A DNA stretch of 64,000 bases from NCBI GenBank assembly GCA_009602735.1, contig WELA01009486.1, positions 1-64,000 of the forward strand. Direction: 5' to 3'. Under the pieces are notes generated by a model. The model searched no databases, was not told the origin of the DNA, and saw only the letters and a list, made by a program, of their open reading frames with translations. Made by a program: the position numbers and the translations under genes. This DNA comes from Mesotaenium endlicherianum (taxonomy: Eukaryota; Streptophyta; Zygnematophyceae; Zygnematales; Mesotaeniaceae). Shown here in pieces: positions 24,709-36,306 of this stretch (within the stretch, counting starts at the first letter, position 1; the number at the start of each line of letters is the position of its first letter).

Positions 24709-25947
24709 TGAAATGAATCTTGCTTATTCGAGATTAATATATTTCATTAAATATAAAAAATCAGAGATAGGTGGAAGCGCGTGAAATCAGGGAGCGATCT
24801 TCGCCCTTATAATGAATTCCGTTTACTCATCTATAACCCTTGACTCCATCGTAGTGTGCCATAGTTGCACGCGAATACAAGGCACAAGAAAGAGGCGAGC
24901 TTGGGAACTAGAGTTTCTCCTTTAGAAACTCATGGCCTCTTGCCTACCAGGCATGCAAGCATGTATAGCACATGCACAACATCAGGGGACTGAATAGCAA
25001 AGGCGCTCTCATTCAGATGACCATAATGTAGCTAAAACACATCCCATTGACTTAGGTGCAAAACCATGGAATCTGTCCGCTGTGTGACCCCAAAATGTCA
25101 GAGGGCAGAACTTTGCCAATACTACTTAACGGCAACGGATGCATCTTCACGAGACCTTTCCGAGAAGTCCTAGTTCGTCCTATTTGGAGCGCAGACGAAG
25201 CAACCATGCTAATTTCCGTGAAGGCTGGTCATTAGAACGAACCCAAAAGTGCACACATGATTTGCAAGTAGAAATCCGACTGTAAAGCCTACTGTCCAGA
25301 ATGAGGGACCACGAGATCCCAGCCTGCTATGTACCTAGTGACCACCTGGTTGACCACGGCGCAAGGTGCGCCGTTTCGTGGGAAACCCGTTAAGTTGGGA
25401 CCCACGGATCTAGGTATAACGACCATATTAATTGGTCGATTGACTGAAGTCCTAACTGTTCAGTTGACTGACGACGGCTCCGCCCACCCAGGAGTTAACC
25501 ACACTGGTAGGACATCGGTCTACCAAATCTCAGTCGACCTTCCGACTTTCAGTATACTACGGTCGCATGTGCCAATCTACAAATAATAATCTAAATGAAT
25601 GTATCCATTCTCAGCGTACTGAAGCTAAGTATACTGACTAATATGAGGAGAGCTTACTATATGTCAACCTACTGACATTACATCCTATATATACCTGATA
25701 TACAAATCTCAGCAAACTATACTATGATACAAAAGTCATCCTGCTGACCTTATCAACAAATCAGCAAACTACACTGTGATACAAAAGTCATGCTGTTGAC
25801 ATTTTTGACAAAGTAAGTAAACTCGCATGTCATCGACATACATTCATTTAGATGAACTCGCACATGTGAGTTTATTGACATAATACTTATTTAGTGTTAT
25901 ATTTAGATATATATTTAATTAAATAAATAATGAACTGATTTATTACA
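24709..25947 (-). mobile_element. solo LTR of family C, nested in element E
   Basis: This 1.24-kb LTR starts TGAAATGAATCTT and ends GATTTATTACA. TTTAT lies on both sides with one base of slack at each edge (24705-24709 and 25949-25953). No internal region is present, so it is a solo LTR left by LTR-LTR recombination. Its ends resemble those of LTR family A but the body does not. A roughly 52-bp tandem repeat containing TCAGCAAACTA lies near 25705-25800. A second family C copy is at 50794. The strand is given by analogy with family A. Confidence 0.75.
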
Positions 25948-27287
25948 ATTTATCTACAGCATGCTGACTAAAGTTCCTTTCTTGCAAGTCAGGTCTTCTA
26001 GAGAGTGCATCAGCAGGATTCAACTTCCCTGGTTTGTAGTTGATCTGGACTTGAAATTGCTCCAGCATCTGGCTCCAGCGGTTCTCCCTCCTTGACAGCT
26101 TGGACTTCTTCTCAAAGTGAGTTAGAGCTAGATAATCTGTAATCACCTCAAAAGCTTTACCATGTAAGTATGCTCTCCACTGTTTGAGCACATGAATGAT
26201 AGCTAGCAGCTCTTTATCATGCACTGAGTAATTAATCTCCGCTGGATTAAATTTCTTACTCGTACAACACAGGATGCCACTCCTGCCGTACCTTACCATC
26301 CTTTGTGGTTTTGTCAGCAAGCTGCAACAAAATAGCACCCATGGCAAAGTCAGAAGCATCAGTAACCACCTCCACGGGTTTGCTGGGGTCATACACGGCT
26401 AGCACTGGGGCAGAACAAAGAGCATCTTTAAGGGTCTGGAAGGCAGCTTCCTGCTCTTCCCCCCACACATACCCTATATCTTTCTTAGTAAGGTCAGTCA
26501 GTTTACTGGCCTTTGTAGAATAATTCTCAATAAATCTCCTATAGTAGTTAGCCAACCCGAGGAAGGATCTAACTTAAGAGAAAGACTGGGGTACTGGCCA
26601 GTCCCTTATGGTCTGGACATTCTTAGGATCCACACTGATGCCTTCTTTACTGACAACATGGCCTAATAATTCAATACTCTCTTTAAAAAAATCACACTTG
26701 CTCATTTTAGCATATAACTGATTTCTTCTCAAAATGTCCATAACTGTCTTTAAGTGTTCAGCGTGCTGAGTCTCATCTTTAGAGAAAATTAAAATATCAT
26801 CCAGGAAGACTTGCACAAACTTATCCAAATAAGGTCTGAAAATGTCATTTATAGCACCCATGAAGGTCGCAGGAGCATTAGTCAGTCCAAATGGCATCAC
26901 GTTGAACTCATAGTGTCCATAACGTGTGCGGAAGGCAGTCTTGTGTTCATCCCCCTCAGCAATTCTGATTTGATGATAACCACTCTTAAGATCAATCTTA
27001 CTGAACACCTTAGCACCAGACAGGGTATCAAGCAAGTCCTCAATTCTGGGTAAATTGTACTTGTTCTTTACTGTAATTTTGTTCAGGGCTCTGTAATCCA
27101 CACACATCCGCATACTGCCATTCTTTTTCTTAACAAATAGGATGGGTGCGCCGTAAGGTGATTTACTGGGAGAAATGTAACCATTTTCCTCAAGCTGTGC
27201 AATCTGTGTTTTCAACTCCTCGCTCTCCACATAAGACAAGCCATAAGTGCGTTGCCAGGGTGGTTGTACTCTCAGGTAGTAAATCAA
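25948..27287 (-). pseudogene. reverse transcriptase and RNase H region of element E (fossil)
   Basis: Minus-strand frames at 26574-27287 and 25943-26555 give the RT fingers and palm ([37 protein letters not shown], catalytic [14 protein letters not shown]) and then RNase H ([16 protein letters not shown], followed by ALSRRPDLQ). This is standard Ty3/gypsy pol order. Fossil, with few breaks. Confidence 0.88.
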
Positions 27288-27527
27288 TCCTATGATCTAC
27301 TCCTCTCTTCGGGGGTAGTCCTGGAGGCATATTAATTACATCCGTGTACTAAGCAACATTTTTTGCAGCAGTAGGGTGCTCCGGAGGGCTTACCTTTTCT
27401 TCCACCACTTCTTCAGGTTGAGGAGGTACCTCTCTTAGCAGCAGACAAAACATTCTGTCTTCCTTCTGATCCCAGCTTCTGACAAACTCCATGCATTCAG
27501 CAACTTGCATCCTTCTGGAAGCCTCTT

Positions 27528-29661
27528 CTATTCCTTCAGTTGCCATCCACACAGGACAAGAGAAAGAGCACTGGTGGGTGCCAAGTGAGTCTGCCCATCA
27601 TTGGCTCCTCTCACTTTAACTGTACCTCTGCTCCAACACACTTCAGCTTGATGTCTATTAAGCCAGGACCTGCCTAGCACCAGATCATAAAAGCCAGTGT
27701 TGAGTACCTCAAATGTAAGCGTTTCAGTTAGAACTGCAATGCCACAACCTAACTGGACCTCAATAGGCTTAGTTATAACTCCTCCCGGGATACTTGAGGC
27801 ATCTCCGAGGAATATTTTTCTATTCCCTTGGGTGACAGTAGGCAGACTTAGCCGCTTAACTAAGTCCTTATTGATAAAAGTATGTGACGCCCCTCCGTCA
27901 TCAAATGCCCTCACCTTCCTACCTGCAAACATGCAATGCAGTAGGATAGGGGGGATTGTCTTTTCCTGACTTTCGCATTGTTCTCCTGACGTAGCAAAGA
28001 AATGTTGGACATCAGGTGGAACAAGAGCATCCAGAGTGTGCACTCTCTGGATGTCTATATTGCTGATGGTCTCCTTTATCTGGTTCTCAAGCATGCATAG
28101 TGAATCCAGTTCAGCAGGACCCATAATACCTACTACGAGGGCAGCTAGTGACGACTCACTATCTCTAGCATCCTCACAGTCAGTAGACTGGATTACTGAC
28201 TGTTGCTGTCTTTTAAAGGCTGGTCTTTTCTCTCGACCTTCGGAAGGTGCTTGACTGGACACTGTTTTCTGTAGTGGCCCAATTGCTGAGAATGGATTTT
28301 GATGAGGCTGGTCTCGGCTTAGTCCAACCACCACCCCTTCCATAGCCGCCTCGAGAGAAACCACCTCGCCCTCTAGACTGCATAGCATTGTACTCATACT
28401 CATATTCATCATCCTGATCATCCTCAGCCTGGTCTCCTTCTACTGCATTGTAGGAACCGTGGGACTTTTTGACAACCCTCGGCACCAAAGCATTACTCTG
28501 GCGCTTGTGATTGAACTGCTGCTGATCCCAGGCATCAGCATCCTGGATCAAGTCAGCCAGTTTCTCATACTTCTTTTCAGCGAAATGACCAGAGACTTCG
28601 GATTTCAAGCCATACCTGAAGTATGCTATCCTATATCGTTCTGGCAAATCGGGCTGCTTCATCATGTTCTCTTGGAACTTTTGAGCAAACTCAGCAACTG
28701 AAGTGGTCTGCTTCAGTGTCAGGGAGATCATCGCATAGATAGCTTTCTCCTGCTGGTTGATGACATCAAACTTCTCATGCAACTTCTCGACAAACTCTAC
28801 CCACGTAGGGTCACCGAGTTGCCGAGCCTTACGCTCTTCCTTCCAGTAAAGCCACCAGTCTGCGGCACTGCCTTTCAGTAGCGCACCGGTGTGCCTGACC
28901 TTCTCGTAATCTTGCAGTTTTGGGTAGTTCTCCAGCCACTGCTCAACATCCGCGAGAAACTTGATCAGGTAATATTTTCTGTTTCCCTCAGGATCATAAT
29001 CCTGGGGAGGTTTCGGCTTAGGCTTACTAGGCCCTCTGCCACCACCACCTGTGGTTTCAGATTCCAGTTGGTCTCTGTCCCGCAGTAGAGACATTATGAT
29101 TCTTTAGTCCTCCTGTTGGGACTGATACACGGTTGCCATTTGTGACTGCTTTTGAACGAACAATGCTCCCAAGTCTACACTCTGGGGTGGTAGTCTAGCA
29201 AATGCAGCAGCAACGTTAGCATCTACTCGCTAAGTAGTGTCCTCAACAGTCCCTCTCGCTCCTGCAACAGCAATTCCTGCCGCATTCAGCCGGTCACGTA
29301 TTTGACCTCGGGGTACATTGAGTTGTACAGCAAGAGGTGGGTTCAGATCATTGGCCTTGGATGCTATAAGTTCTTCAACCGTGCGCTCGTCAACGGGCTG
29401 TCCTTCCCTCCTTTCTGTATCTTCAGCAGCTTTTGCTAATTGTTCAGCTTCTAATCTGGCTCTCTCCTCCTCAGCTTGCTGTGCTGCGACTGCGGCAATA
29501 GCAGCTGCCTCATCTGCAGCCTCTCTAGCTGCAGTATCTGCCACTGCTTCAAAATAAGTACGGGTTCCTGCTACATGGCTTTCCGCTTGGTTTTCGACGT
29601 TCTCGTTATCCTGGTTCTCCATGTCTCGGGAGTTGCTAGTTTGAGACTCTGTCCTTACCAT
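27528..29661 (-). pseudogene. gag and protease region of element E (fossil)
   Basis: Minus-strand frames at 29661-29230 and 29094-28213 carry an E/A-rich N-terminus and a gag capsid-like region (DPTWVEFVEKLHEKFDVIN, LTLKQTTSVAEFAQKFQ). Frame 28421-27528 carries the aspartic protease, with active-site context DGGASHTFI and the flap-side [11 protein letters not shown]. Gag and protease lie in neighbouring frames, a common layout in this group. Fossil, broken. Confidence 0.82.
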
Positions 29662-29695
29662 ACAAAGAAGACTGTGATAACTGCTCAGTTACCAC

Positions 29696-30415
29696 TGAAA
29701 TGAATCGACTTACCAAGTAGGCGATTAACAATTAACAAAGATTTTTATATCAGCAAGGAATCTTTATGGTATTTTCCGTTAACTAGTTAAACGGCAAAGG
29801 ACAACACATTAGCAGTGTACATTACTTGTAAGTCAAATGCGAGTAAACTAGCATCAATAATGCAATCAGTAAACTCATACATAAGCAAGGTTAGAAGACA
29901 GTGCATATCAATGGCTTCTCGCCTTGGATTCGGGTTTCTCTCCGTAAGCTGTACAAGAGAGTTGGCCTCGTTTCCGAATGCCGAACTCGAGAGCAATGCC
30001 TAGCATATGTACATGGAATGAATTTACTGTTCAACGGCCAGTGCAATGCAACCGCCTACCCAGGAGTTAACCACGTTGGTAGGACCTCGGTTAACCAAAT
30101 CCACCTCCATCTCCCATCATCCCGAATCGCCATCCATCATAGGGATGTCATCTGGCCATTAATCTAGCGTATCACACTTAGATGCATATCGAGGCAGTTC
30201 GCTGCTACCGAGTACGGAAGTCAGCTGGCTGTCAAAGAATGTGTCAGCAAGCTGACTTAAGTGGACTTCAGCCTGCTGCTTCCGGCTGAGTCATTAAACT
30301 GATATTAAATATAAAGTACAGCAGACTAATTATCAACTAAAGTTCAGTAGGCTGAACTTAAATAACTATTATAGTTAAATGAATATTATATCTACTAATA
30401 TACTGATTCATTACA
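29696..30415 (-). repeat. 5' LTR of element E (LTR family A)
   Basis: This 720-bp copy is about 96% identical by eye to 20279-20998. TTTAT follows at 30416-30420. The bases beside its lower edge (29683-29695) resemble the complement of an initiator-tRNA primer-binding site but match it less well than the site in F. Confidence 0.9.
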
Positions 30416-30420
30416 TTTAT

Positions 30421-32338
30421 CTACAGCATGCTGACTCAAGTTCCTTTCTTGCAAGTCCAATCTTTTGGAGAGTGCATCAGCAAGATTTAACTTCCCTGGT
30501 TTATAGTCGATCTGGTCTTGGAACTGCTCCAGCATCTGGCTCCAGCGGTTCTCACTCCTGGACAGCTTGGACTTCTTTTGAAAGTGAGTCAGAGCTAGAT
30601 GATCTATGATCACCTTAAAAGCTTTACCATGTAAGTATGCCCTCCACTGTTTGAGCACATGAATGATAGCAAGCAGCTCTTTATCATGTACAGAATAGTT
30701 AATTTCAGCTGGGTTGAATTTCACAGACTCATACAGCACCGGGTGCCACTCCTGCTCTACCTTACCATCCTTTGTGGTTTTGTCAGGAGGCTGCAACAAA
30801 ATAGCGCCCATGGCAAAGTCAGAAGCATTTCTAACCACCTGCACAGCTTTGCTGGGGTCATACGCAGCTAAGACTGGGGCAAAACAGAGAGCATCATTAA
30901 AGAAATCACACTTGCTCATTTTAGCATATAAGTGATTTCTTCTCAGAGTGTCCATGACAGTCTTTAAGTGTTCAGCGTGCTGAGTCTAATCTTTAGAGAA
31001 AATTAAAATATCATCTAGAAAAACTTGCACAAATTTATCCAAGTAAGGCCTGAAAATGTCATTCATAGCACCCATGAAGGTCGCAGGAGCATTTCTCAGT
31101 TCAAATGGCATCACGTTGAACACATAGTGTCCATAACGTGTGCGGAAGGCAGTCTTGTGTTCATCCCCCTCAGCAATTCTGATTCGATGATAACCACTTT
31201 TGAGATCTATCTTACTGAACACCTTAACACCAGACAGGGTATCAAGCAAGTCCTTGATTCTGGGTAAAGCATACTTGTTCTTTACTGTAATTTTGATCAG
31301 GGCTCTGTAATCCACACACATCCGCATACTGCCATCCTTTTTCTTAACAAATAGGATGGGTGCGCCGTATTGTGATTTACTGGGAGAAATATAGCCTTTT
31401 TCCTCAAGCTCTGCAATCTGTATTTTCAACTCCTCGCTCTCCACATAAGACAAGCCATAAGTGCGTTGCCAGGGTGGTTGACTCTCAGGTAGTAAATCAA
31501 TCCTATGATCTACTTCCCTCTTAGGGGGTAGTCCTGGAGGCATATTAAATACATCCGTGTACTGAGCAATTAATTTTGCAGCAGTAGGGTGCTCCGGAGG
31601 GCTTACCTTTTTGTCCACCACTTCTTCAGGTTGAGGAGGTACCTCTCTTAGTAGCAGACAGAACATTCTGTCTTCCTTTTGGTTCCAGCTTTTGACGAAC
31701 TCCATTGCATTCAGCAACTTGCATCCTTGTGGAAGCCTCTTCTTTTCCTTCATTTGCCATCCACACAGGACAAGAGGAAGAGCACTGGTGGGTGCCAAGT
31801 TAGTCTGCCCATCACTGGCTCCTCTCACTTTAACTGTACCTCTGCTCCAACACACTTCAGCTTGATGTCTATTAAGCCAGGACCTGCCTAGCACCAGATC
31901 ATAAAAGCCAGTGTTGAGTACCTCAAATGTAAGCGTTTCAGTTAGAATTGCAATGACAGAACCTAACTGGACCTCAATAGGCTTGGTTATAACTCCTCCC
32001 GAGATACTTGAGGCATCTCCGAGGAATATTTTTCTATTCCCTTGGGTGACAGTAGGCAGCCTTAGCCGCGTAACTAAGTCCTTGTGGATAAAAGTATGTG
32101 ACGCCCCTCCGTTAACAAATGCCCTCACCTTCCTACCTGCAATCATGCAATGCAGTAGGATAGGGGGAACTGTCTTTTCCTGACTTTCGCATTGTTCTCC
32201 TGACGTAGCAAAGAAATGTTGGACATCAGGTGGAACAAGAGCATCCAGAGTGTGCACTCTCTGGACGTCTATATTACTGATGGTCTCCTTTATCTGGTTG
32301 TCAGGCATGCATAGTGAATCCAGTTCAGCAGGACCCAT
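30421..32338 (-). pseudogene. protease, RT and RNase H region of element F (fossil)
   Basis: The open minus-strand frame 32338-30986 carries the protease ([23 protein letters not shown]) and RT ([39 protein letters not shown]). Frame 30955-30395 carries RNase H ([12 protein letters not shown]). It ends exactly at the TTTAT where element E is inserted. It is similar throughout to 25948-28421 of E. Fossil, with few breaks on this side. Confidence 0.87.
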
Positions 32339-32406
32339 AATACCTGCTACGAGGGCAGCTAGTGACGACTCACTATCTCTAGCATCCTCACAGTCAGTAG
32401 ACTGGA

Positions 32407-33783
32407 TTACTGACTGTTGCTGTCTTTTAAAGGCTGGTCTTTTCTCTCGACCTTAGGCAGGTGCTTGACCGGACACTGTTCTCTGTAGTGGCCTTTCTGC
32501 TGACAATGGTAGCAAGTAGATTTTGCTGAGGCTGGTCTCGGCTTAGTCCTACCACCACCCCTTCCATAGCCACCTCGAGAGGGACCACCTCTACCTCTAG
32601 ACTGAATAGCATTGTACTCATACTCATATTCATCACCCTGATTATCCTCAGCCTGGTCTCCTTCAATTGCATTGTAGGAACCGTGGGGCTTTTTGACAAT
32701 CTTAGACACCAAAGCATTACTCTGGCGCTTGTGATTGGACTGCTGCTGATCCCAGGCATCGGCATCCTGGATCAAGTCAGCCAGTTTCTCATACTTCTTC
32801 TCAGCAAAATGACCAGAGACCTCAGATTTCAAGCCATACCTGAAGTATGCTATCCTATACCGTTCTGGCAAATCTGGCTGCTTCATCATGTTCTCTTGGA
32901 ACTTTTGAGCAAACTCAGCAACTGAAGTGGTCTGCTTCAGTGTCAGGGAGATCATCGCATAGATAGCTTTCTCCTGCTGGTTGATGACATCAAACTTCTC
33001 ATGCAACTTCTCGACAAACTCTACCCACGTAGGGTCACCGAGTTGCCGAGCCTTACGCTCTCCCTTCCAGTAAAGCCACCAGTCTGCGGCACTGCCTTTC
33101 AGTAGCGCACCGGTGTGCCTGACCTTCTCGTAATCTTGCAGTTCTGGGTAGTTCTCCAGCCACTGCTCAACATCCGCGAGAAACTTGATCAGGTAATATT
33201 TTCTGTTTCCCTCAGCATCATAATCCTGGGGAGGTTTCGGCTTGGGCTTACTAGGCCCTCGGCCACCACCACGAGTGGTTTGAGACCCCAGTTGGTCTCT
33301 GTCCCGCAGTAGGGACATTATGATTCTTTTGTGCTCCTTTTGGGACTGATACATGGTCGCCATTTGCGACTGCATTTGAACGAACAATGCTCCCAAGTCT
33401 ACACTCTGGGGTGGTAGTCTAGCAAATGCAGCAGCAGCATTAGCATCTACTTGCTGAATAGTGTCCTCAACAGTCCCTCTCGCTCTTGCAGCAGCAATTC
33501 CTGCCGCATTCAGCCGGTCACGTATTTGACCTCGGGGTACATTGAGTTGTACAGCAGGAGGTGGGTTCAGAACGTTGGCCCTTGATGCCATAAGTTCTTC
33601 AACAGTGCGCTCGTCAGCTGGCTGTCCTTCCCTCCTTTTTGTATCTTCAGCGGCCTTTGCTAATTGTTCAGCTTCTAATCTGGCTCTCTCCTCCTCAGCT
33701 TGCTGTGCTGCGACTGCGGTAATTGTAGCTGCCTCATCTGCAGCCTCTCTAGCTGCAGTATCTGTCACTGCTTCAGAATAGGT
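32407..33783 (-). pseudogene. gag region of element F (fossil)
   Basis: A frame of about 453 codons carries an E/A-rich helical N-terminus, a capsid-like region (DPTWVEFVEKLHEKFDVIN), an RGG-rich stretch and a CCHC zinc knuckle, CYHCQQKGHYREQC. The first residues of gag lie beyond the insertion of element B, at 40361-40440. Confidence 0.85.
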
Positions 33784-33788
33784 ACGGG

Positions 33789-34778
33789 TGTAACGTTTCT
33801 GCTTTCCACGAGGATCTTTGCTCGATATTCAAGGATAATTTAATATTAGCAGAAAGAAATAACGATAACTTGAAGAAAATGCACAATCCTTGTGAAAGCG
33901 AAAATATAAACTAATAGAATCTGTGCTTGTGAGTGTTGCACTCACAATGACTCTTGCAAGTATATATACTTGCACAACGTGAGGCACTGGAGTGCTTCGA
34001 GTCACCACCTAGGGCACTGGTTCATGTTTAATGAAAAACGGTTGAATTGGAGACAACCAATTTGGCCGAATGCTCCTAACGCGCCGTTTGGCTTTTAGGA
34101 GACTTTTCGACGGTTTCCGAAAAACCGTTATACGCCAAACGGGCGTTTTCGCGTCCGCGCGACTTTTGAAAAAGTCGCGACTGCTCGCGCGGTCGCGTAC
34201 AGTTTGATTCGACATGAACCAATAGTTATAAAAACTACTTTGGCCAATCGGTTAGGTGTGAACGTTTTAAACGAAAGGTCGCGGGTTTGAATCCGCCGAA
34301 ATGCAAAGTAACTTTGCATATTATGTTTCGTTTAACTTTACGACGATTTTCGGAATCGCGACACGACGACCGGGAGGTCGCGGGTTCGATTCCGACCGGT
34401 GGCTCCCTTGGGCCACAACTCGGTGTTTTCTTTCAGGTTAGCGACGCGTCGTTAACTGAAAACAAAGACTGTTAATATCCGAAATAGTGACAGTCAAAAT
34501 AAATTAATCAATCCATAATTGATTAAGTTATTCCGCCATAATTAATCAAACTACTTTATGATTAATTACGTTATACTTTTGCGAAGTAATCGAATTACTT
34601 TACGATTCTTTTTGCAATAGTATTCGGGTCGTTTCGCCAATCAACCGGGAATTAGTCGGCACACGTGTGTGTCAAAATAATTCGATGACCATGCAATCTT
34701 ATACAAAATAAAAGTATAACGTCTTTTAGGTAATTAGAAAAACATTCTAAATACGCCTAAAAAGCTCATATCGTTACA
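33789..34778 (-). repeat. 3' LTR of element B
   Basis: This 990-bp LTR, TGTAACG...CGTTACA, has 7-bp inverted ends. It contains the tRNA-like segment described separately at 34208-34609. About 97% identical by eye to 39369-40355. Confidence 0.92.
34208..34609 (+). repeat. 402-bp unit S with tRNA-like promoter boxes (copy in 3' LTR of B)
   Basis: TGGCCAATCGG (34241-34251) resembles a Pol III A box and GGTTTGAATCC (34284-34294) a B box, at tRNA-like spacing. A second B box, GGTTCGATTCC (34383-34393), follows. The same unit recurs in the 5' LTR (about 39788-40185) and, inverted, in the leader (38932-39333). A tRNA-derived SINE-like origin is inferred; the arms do not fold as a good tRNA. Confidence 0.5.
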
Positions 34779-34917
34779 CTCCTCCCCCCTTAAAAGAACT
34801 TAACGTCCGCGTTAAGCATTGTATTTTAAGTATTCTGTGTTAATACTTGCCCGTAGCGAGCGTGAAACACAGTCCGAGCGAAGGGCGATTGCAGCGAACA
34901 GTGACGGAAAAGAGTGA

Positions 34918-36297
34918 TTACTTGGCCGCGTCCCTTTTGCGTTTGTTCTTTGGTGTACGAAGAGCGCCTGGTAGCACACTTGCCTTAGCGCAGAGCCTTT
35001 GAGCGTCAGCCCATTGTAACCAATACTGTTGAACCAGGTCGCTACAATTATGTAGGATTTTGTCCTGCGGTTCATACGAATTCCAACTGGAATTGTAGTC
35101 GAGCCACTTAATCAAAAGTTCCACGCGTGGAGGCTTATGACGGGTGTAGCGGTGCCCAATAACCTCCTCTACATCCCAGGCTATGTCATCTTGTTTGAGT
35201 TCCAATTCCGGTGCTTGTGGCTGATAGCGGCCATCAGACCTGAACAGCTTCAGTAAACTGACATGGAACACAGGATGCGTTCGCCCCATGGATTTAGGCA
35301 AATCCAGTCGGTAGGCAATAGGTCCAACCTTTGCGCGAACGATAAAAGGGCCTACCCAGCAAGGCAGAAGCTTGCGCTTTCCTGGGTGCTGGAGTTTCAA
35401 GTTTTTAGTCTGCAAAAGTACTTTATTGCCGACCTCAAAAGTCAACTCTTTCCTGTGCGTGTCAGCAAACTTTTTCTGCCGGTCCCGGGCGGCTGCTAAA
35501 GCCAACTTTGCTTGTTTGTGCACCTCTTGAAGAGAGTGGACAAATTGGCGTGCACTTGGTACTCTCATGTTAGACACCCCCAGCTGACGGGAAACGACAA
35601 CCGTCAGCGGAGTGTGCGGGTGCCTCCCATGGTTAAGGAAAAACGGAGTTTCCTTAACAGATTCCTGATAAGCATTATTTACGTCGAACTCGGCAACTGA
35701 AAGGAGGGTATCCCAATTGTCATGGCGAGGATTCACATAATGCCTAAGGAATTGCTGACGAACGCGGTTCATTCGTTCTGTCTGGCCATCGGTCTGAGGA
35801 TGGAAGCTGGTCGACATCTTAAGTTTTGTGCCGAAATGCGAGCAAACTTCCTGCCAGAAGTGACTCGTAAATCTACTATCACGATCACTTATGATCTCTT
35901 TTGGCATACCATGTAACTTGAACACGTGATCCATAAAGAGACGAGCGGTCTCGATGGCATCAAGCGATGGTTTAGTGGGCACAAAGTGCACCATCTTAGT
36001 GAAACGATCGACGATCGTTAACACCCCATTGTGTCCCCTTTCGGTGGTAGGCAATTCAACGACAAAGTCGAGGCTTATGCTTTTCCACGGGGCACCCGCA
36101 AGTTCCAAGGGATGCAACTTCCCAACCGGCAACGCATTGCTCGGCTTGTTCCTCTGACAAGTCGCACAGTTGGTGATGTACTCAGCAACATCAACTTTGA
36201 GGGACGGCCACGTGTACCCTCGGTGCAACGCTTGACTAGTTTTGGTAATACCATAATGGCCCGAGTAAGGAGAGTCATGCGCTTCCCGTAGTAGCAC
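34918..36297 (-). pseudogene. integrase and chromodomain of element B (fossil)
   Basis: A 459-codon open frame carries the HHCC zinc finger (AHDSPYSGHYG, NCATCQRNK), the DDE core (SLDFVVELP, ISDRDSRFTSHFW, TDGQTERMNR), the GPF module (LLPCWVGPFIVRAKVG), a C-terminal chromodomain (WDVEEVIGHRYTRH, LLIKWLDYNSSWNSYEP) and a basic tail. It is the best-preserved frame in the element. Confidence 0.9.
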
Positions 36298-36306
36298 ATT
36301 TCTTAC

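Larger units (their letters stand above)
20279..30415 (-). mobile_element. element E: Ty3/gypsy chromovirus nested in F (fossil)
   Basis: This 10.1-kb insertion (about 8.9 kb without the solo LTR inside it) is flanked by TTTAT on both sides. In coding orientation (minus) it runs 5' LTR (29696-30415), a weak primer-binding site, gag, protease, RT, RNase H, integrase, chromodomain, accessory 3' ORF, polypurine tract (21001-21011) and 3' LTR (20279-20998). The two LTRs differ at about 28 of 720 sites by eye, or 4%. At a commonly used plant LTR rate that means roughly 1-2 million years, but the rate in this lineage is unknown. It is broken at several points but structurally complete, apart from the solo LTR inserted between RNase H and integrase. 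Confidence 0.88.

Noticed and set aside
34233-34305. Functional tRNA gene in the element B LTR
   Set aside because: A and B boxes are present, but the D and T stems do not pair well and no acceptor stem closes. It is better read as a tRNA-derived relic.
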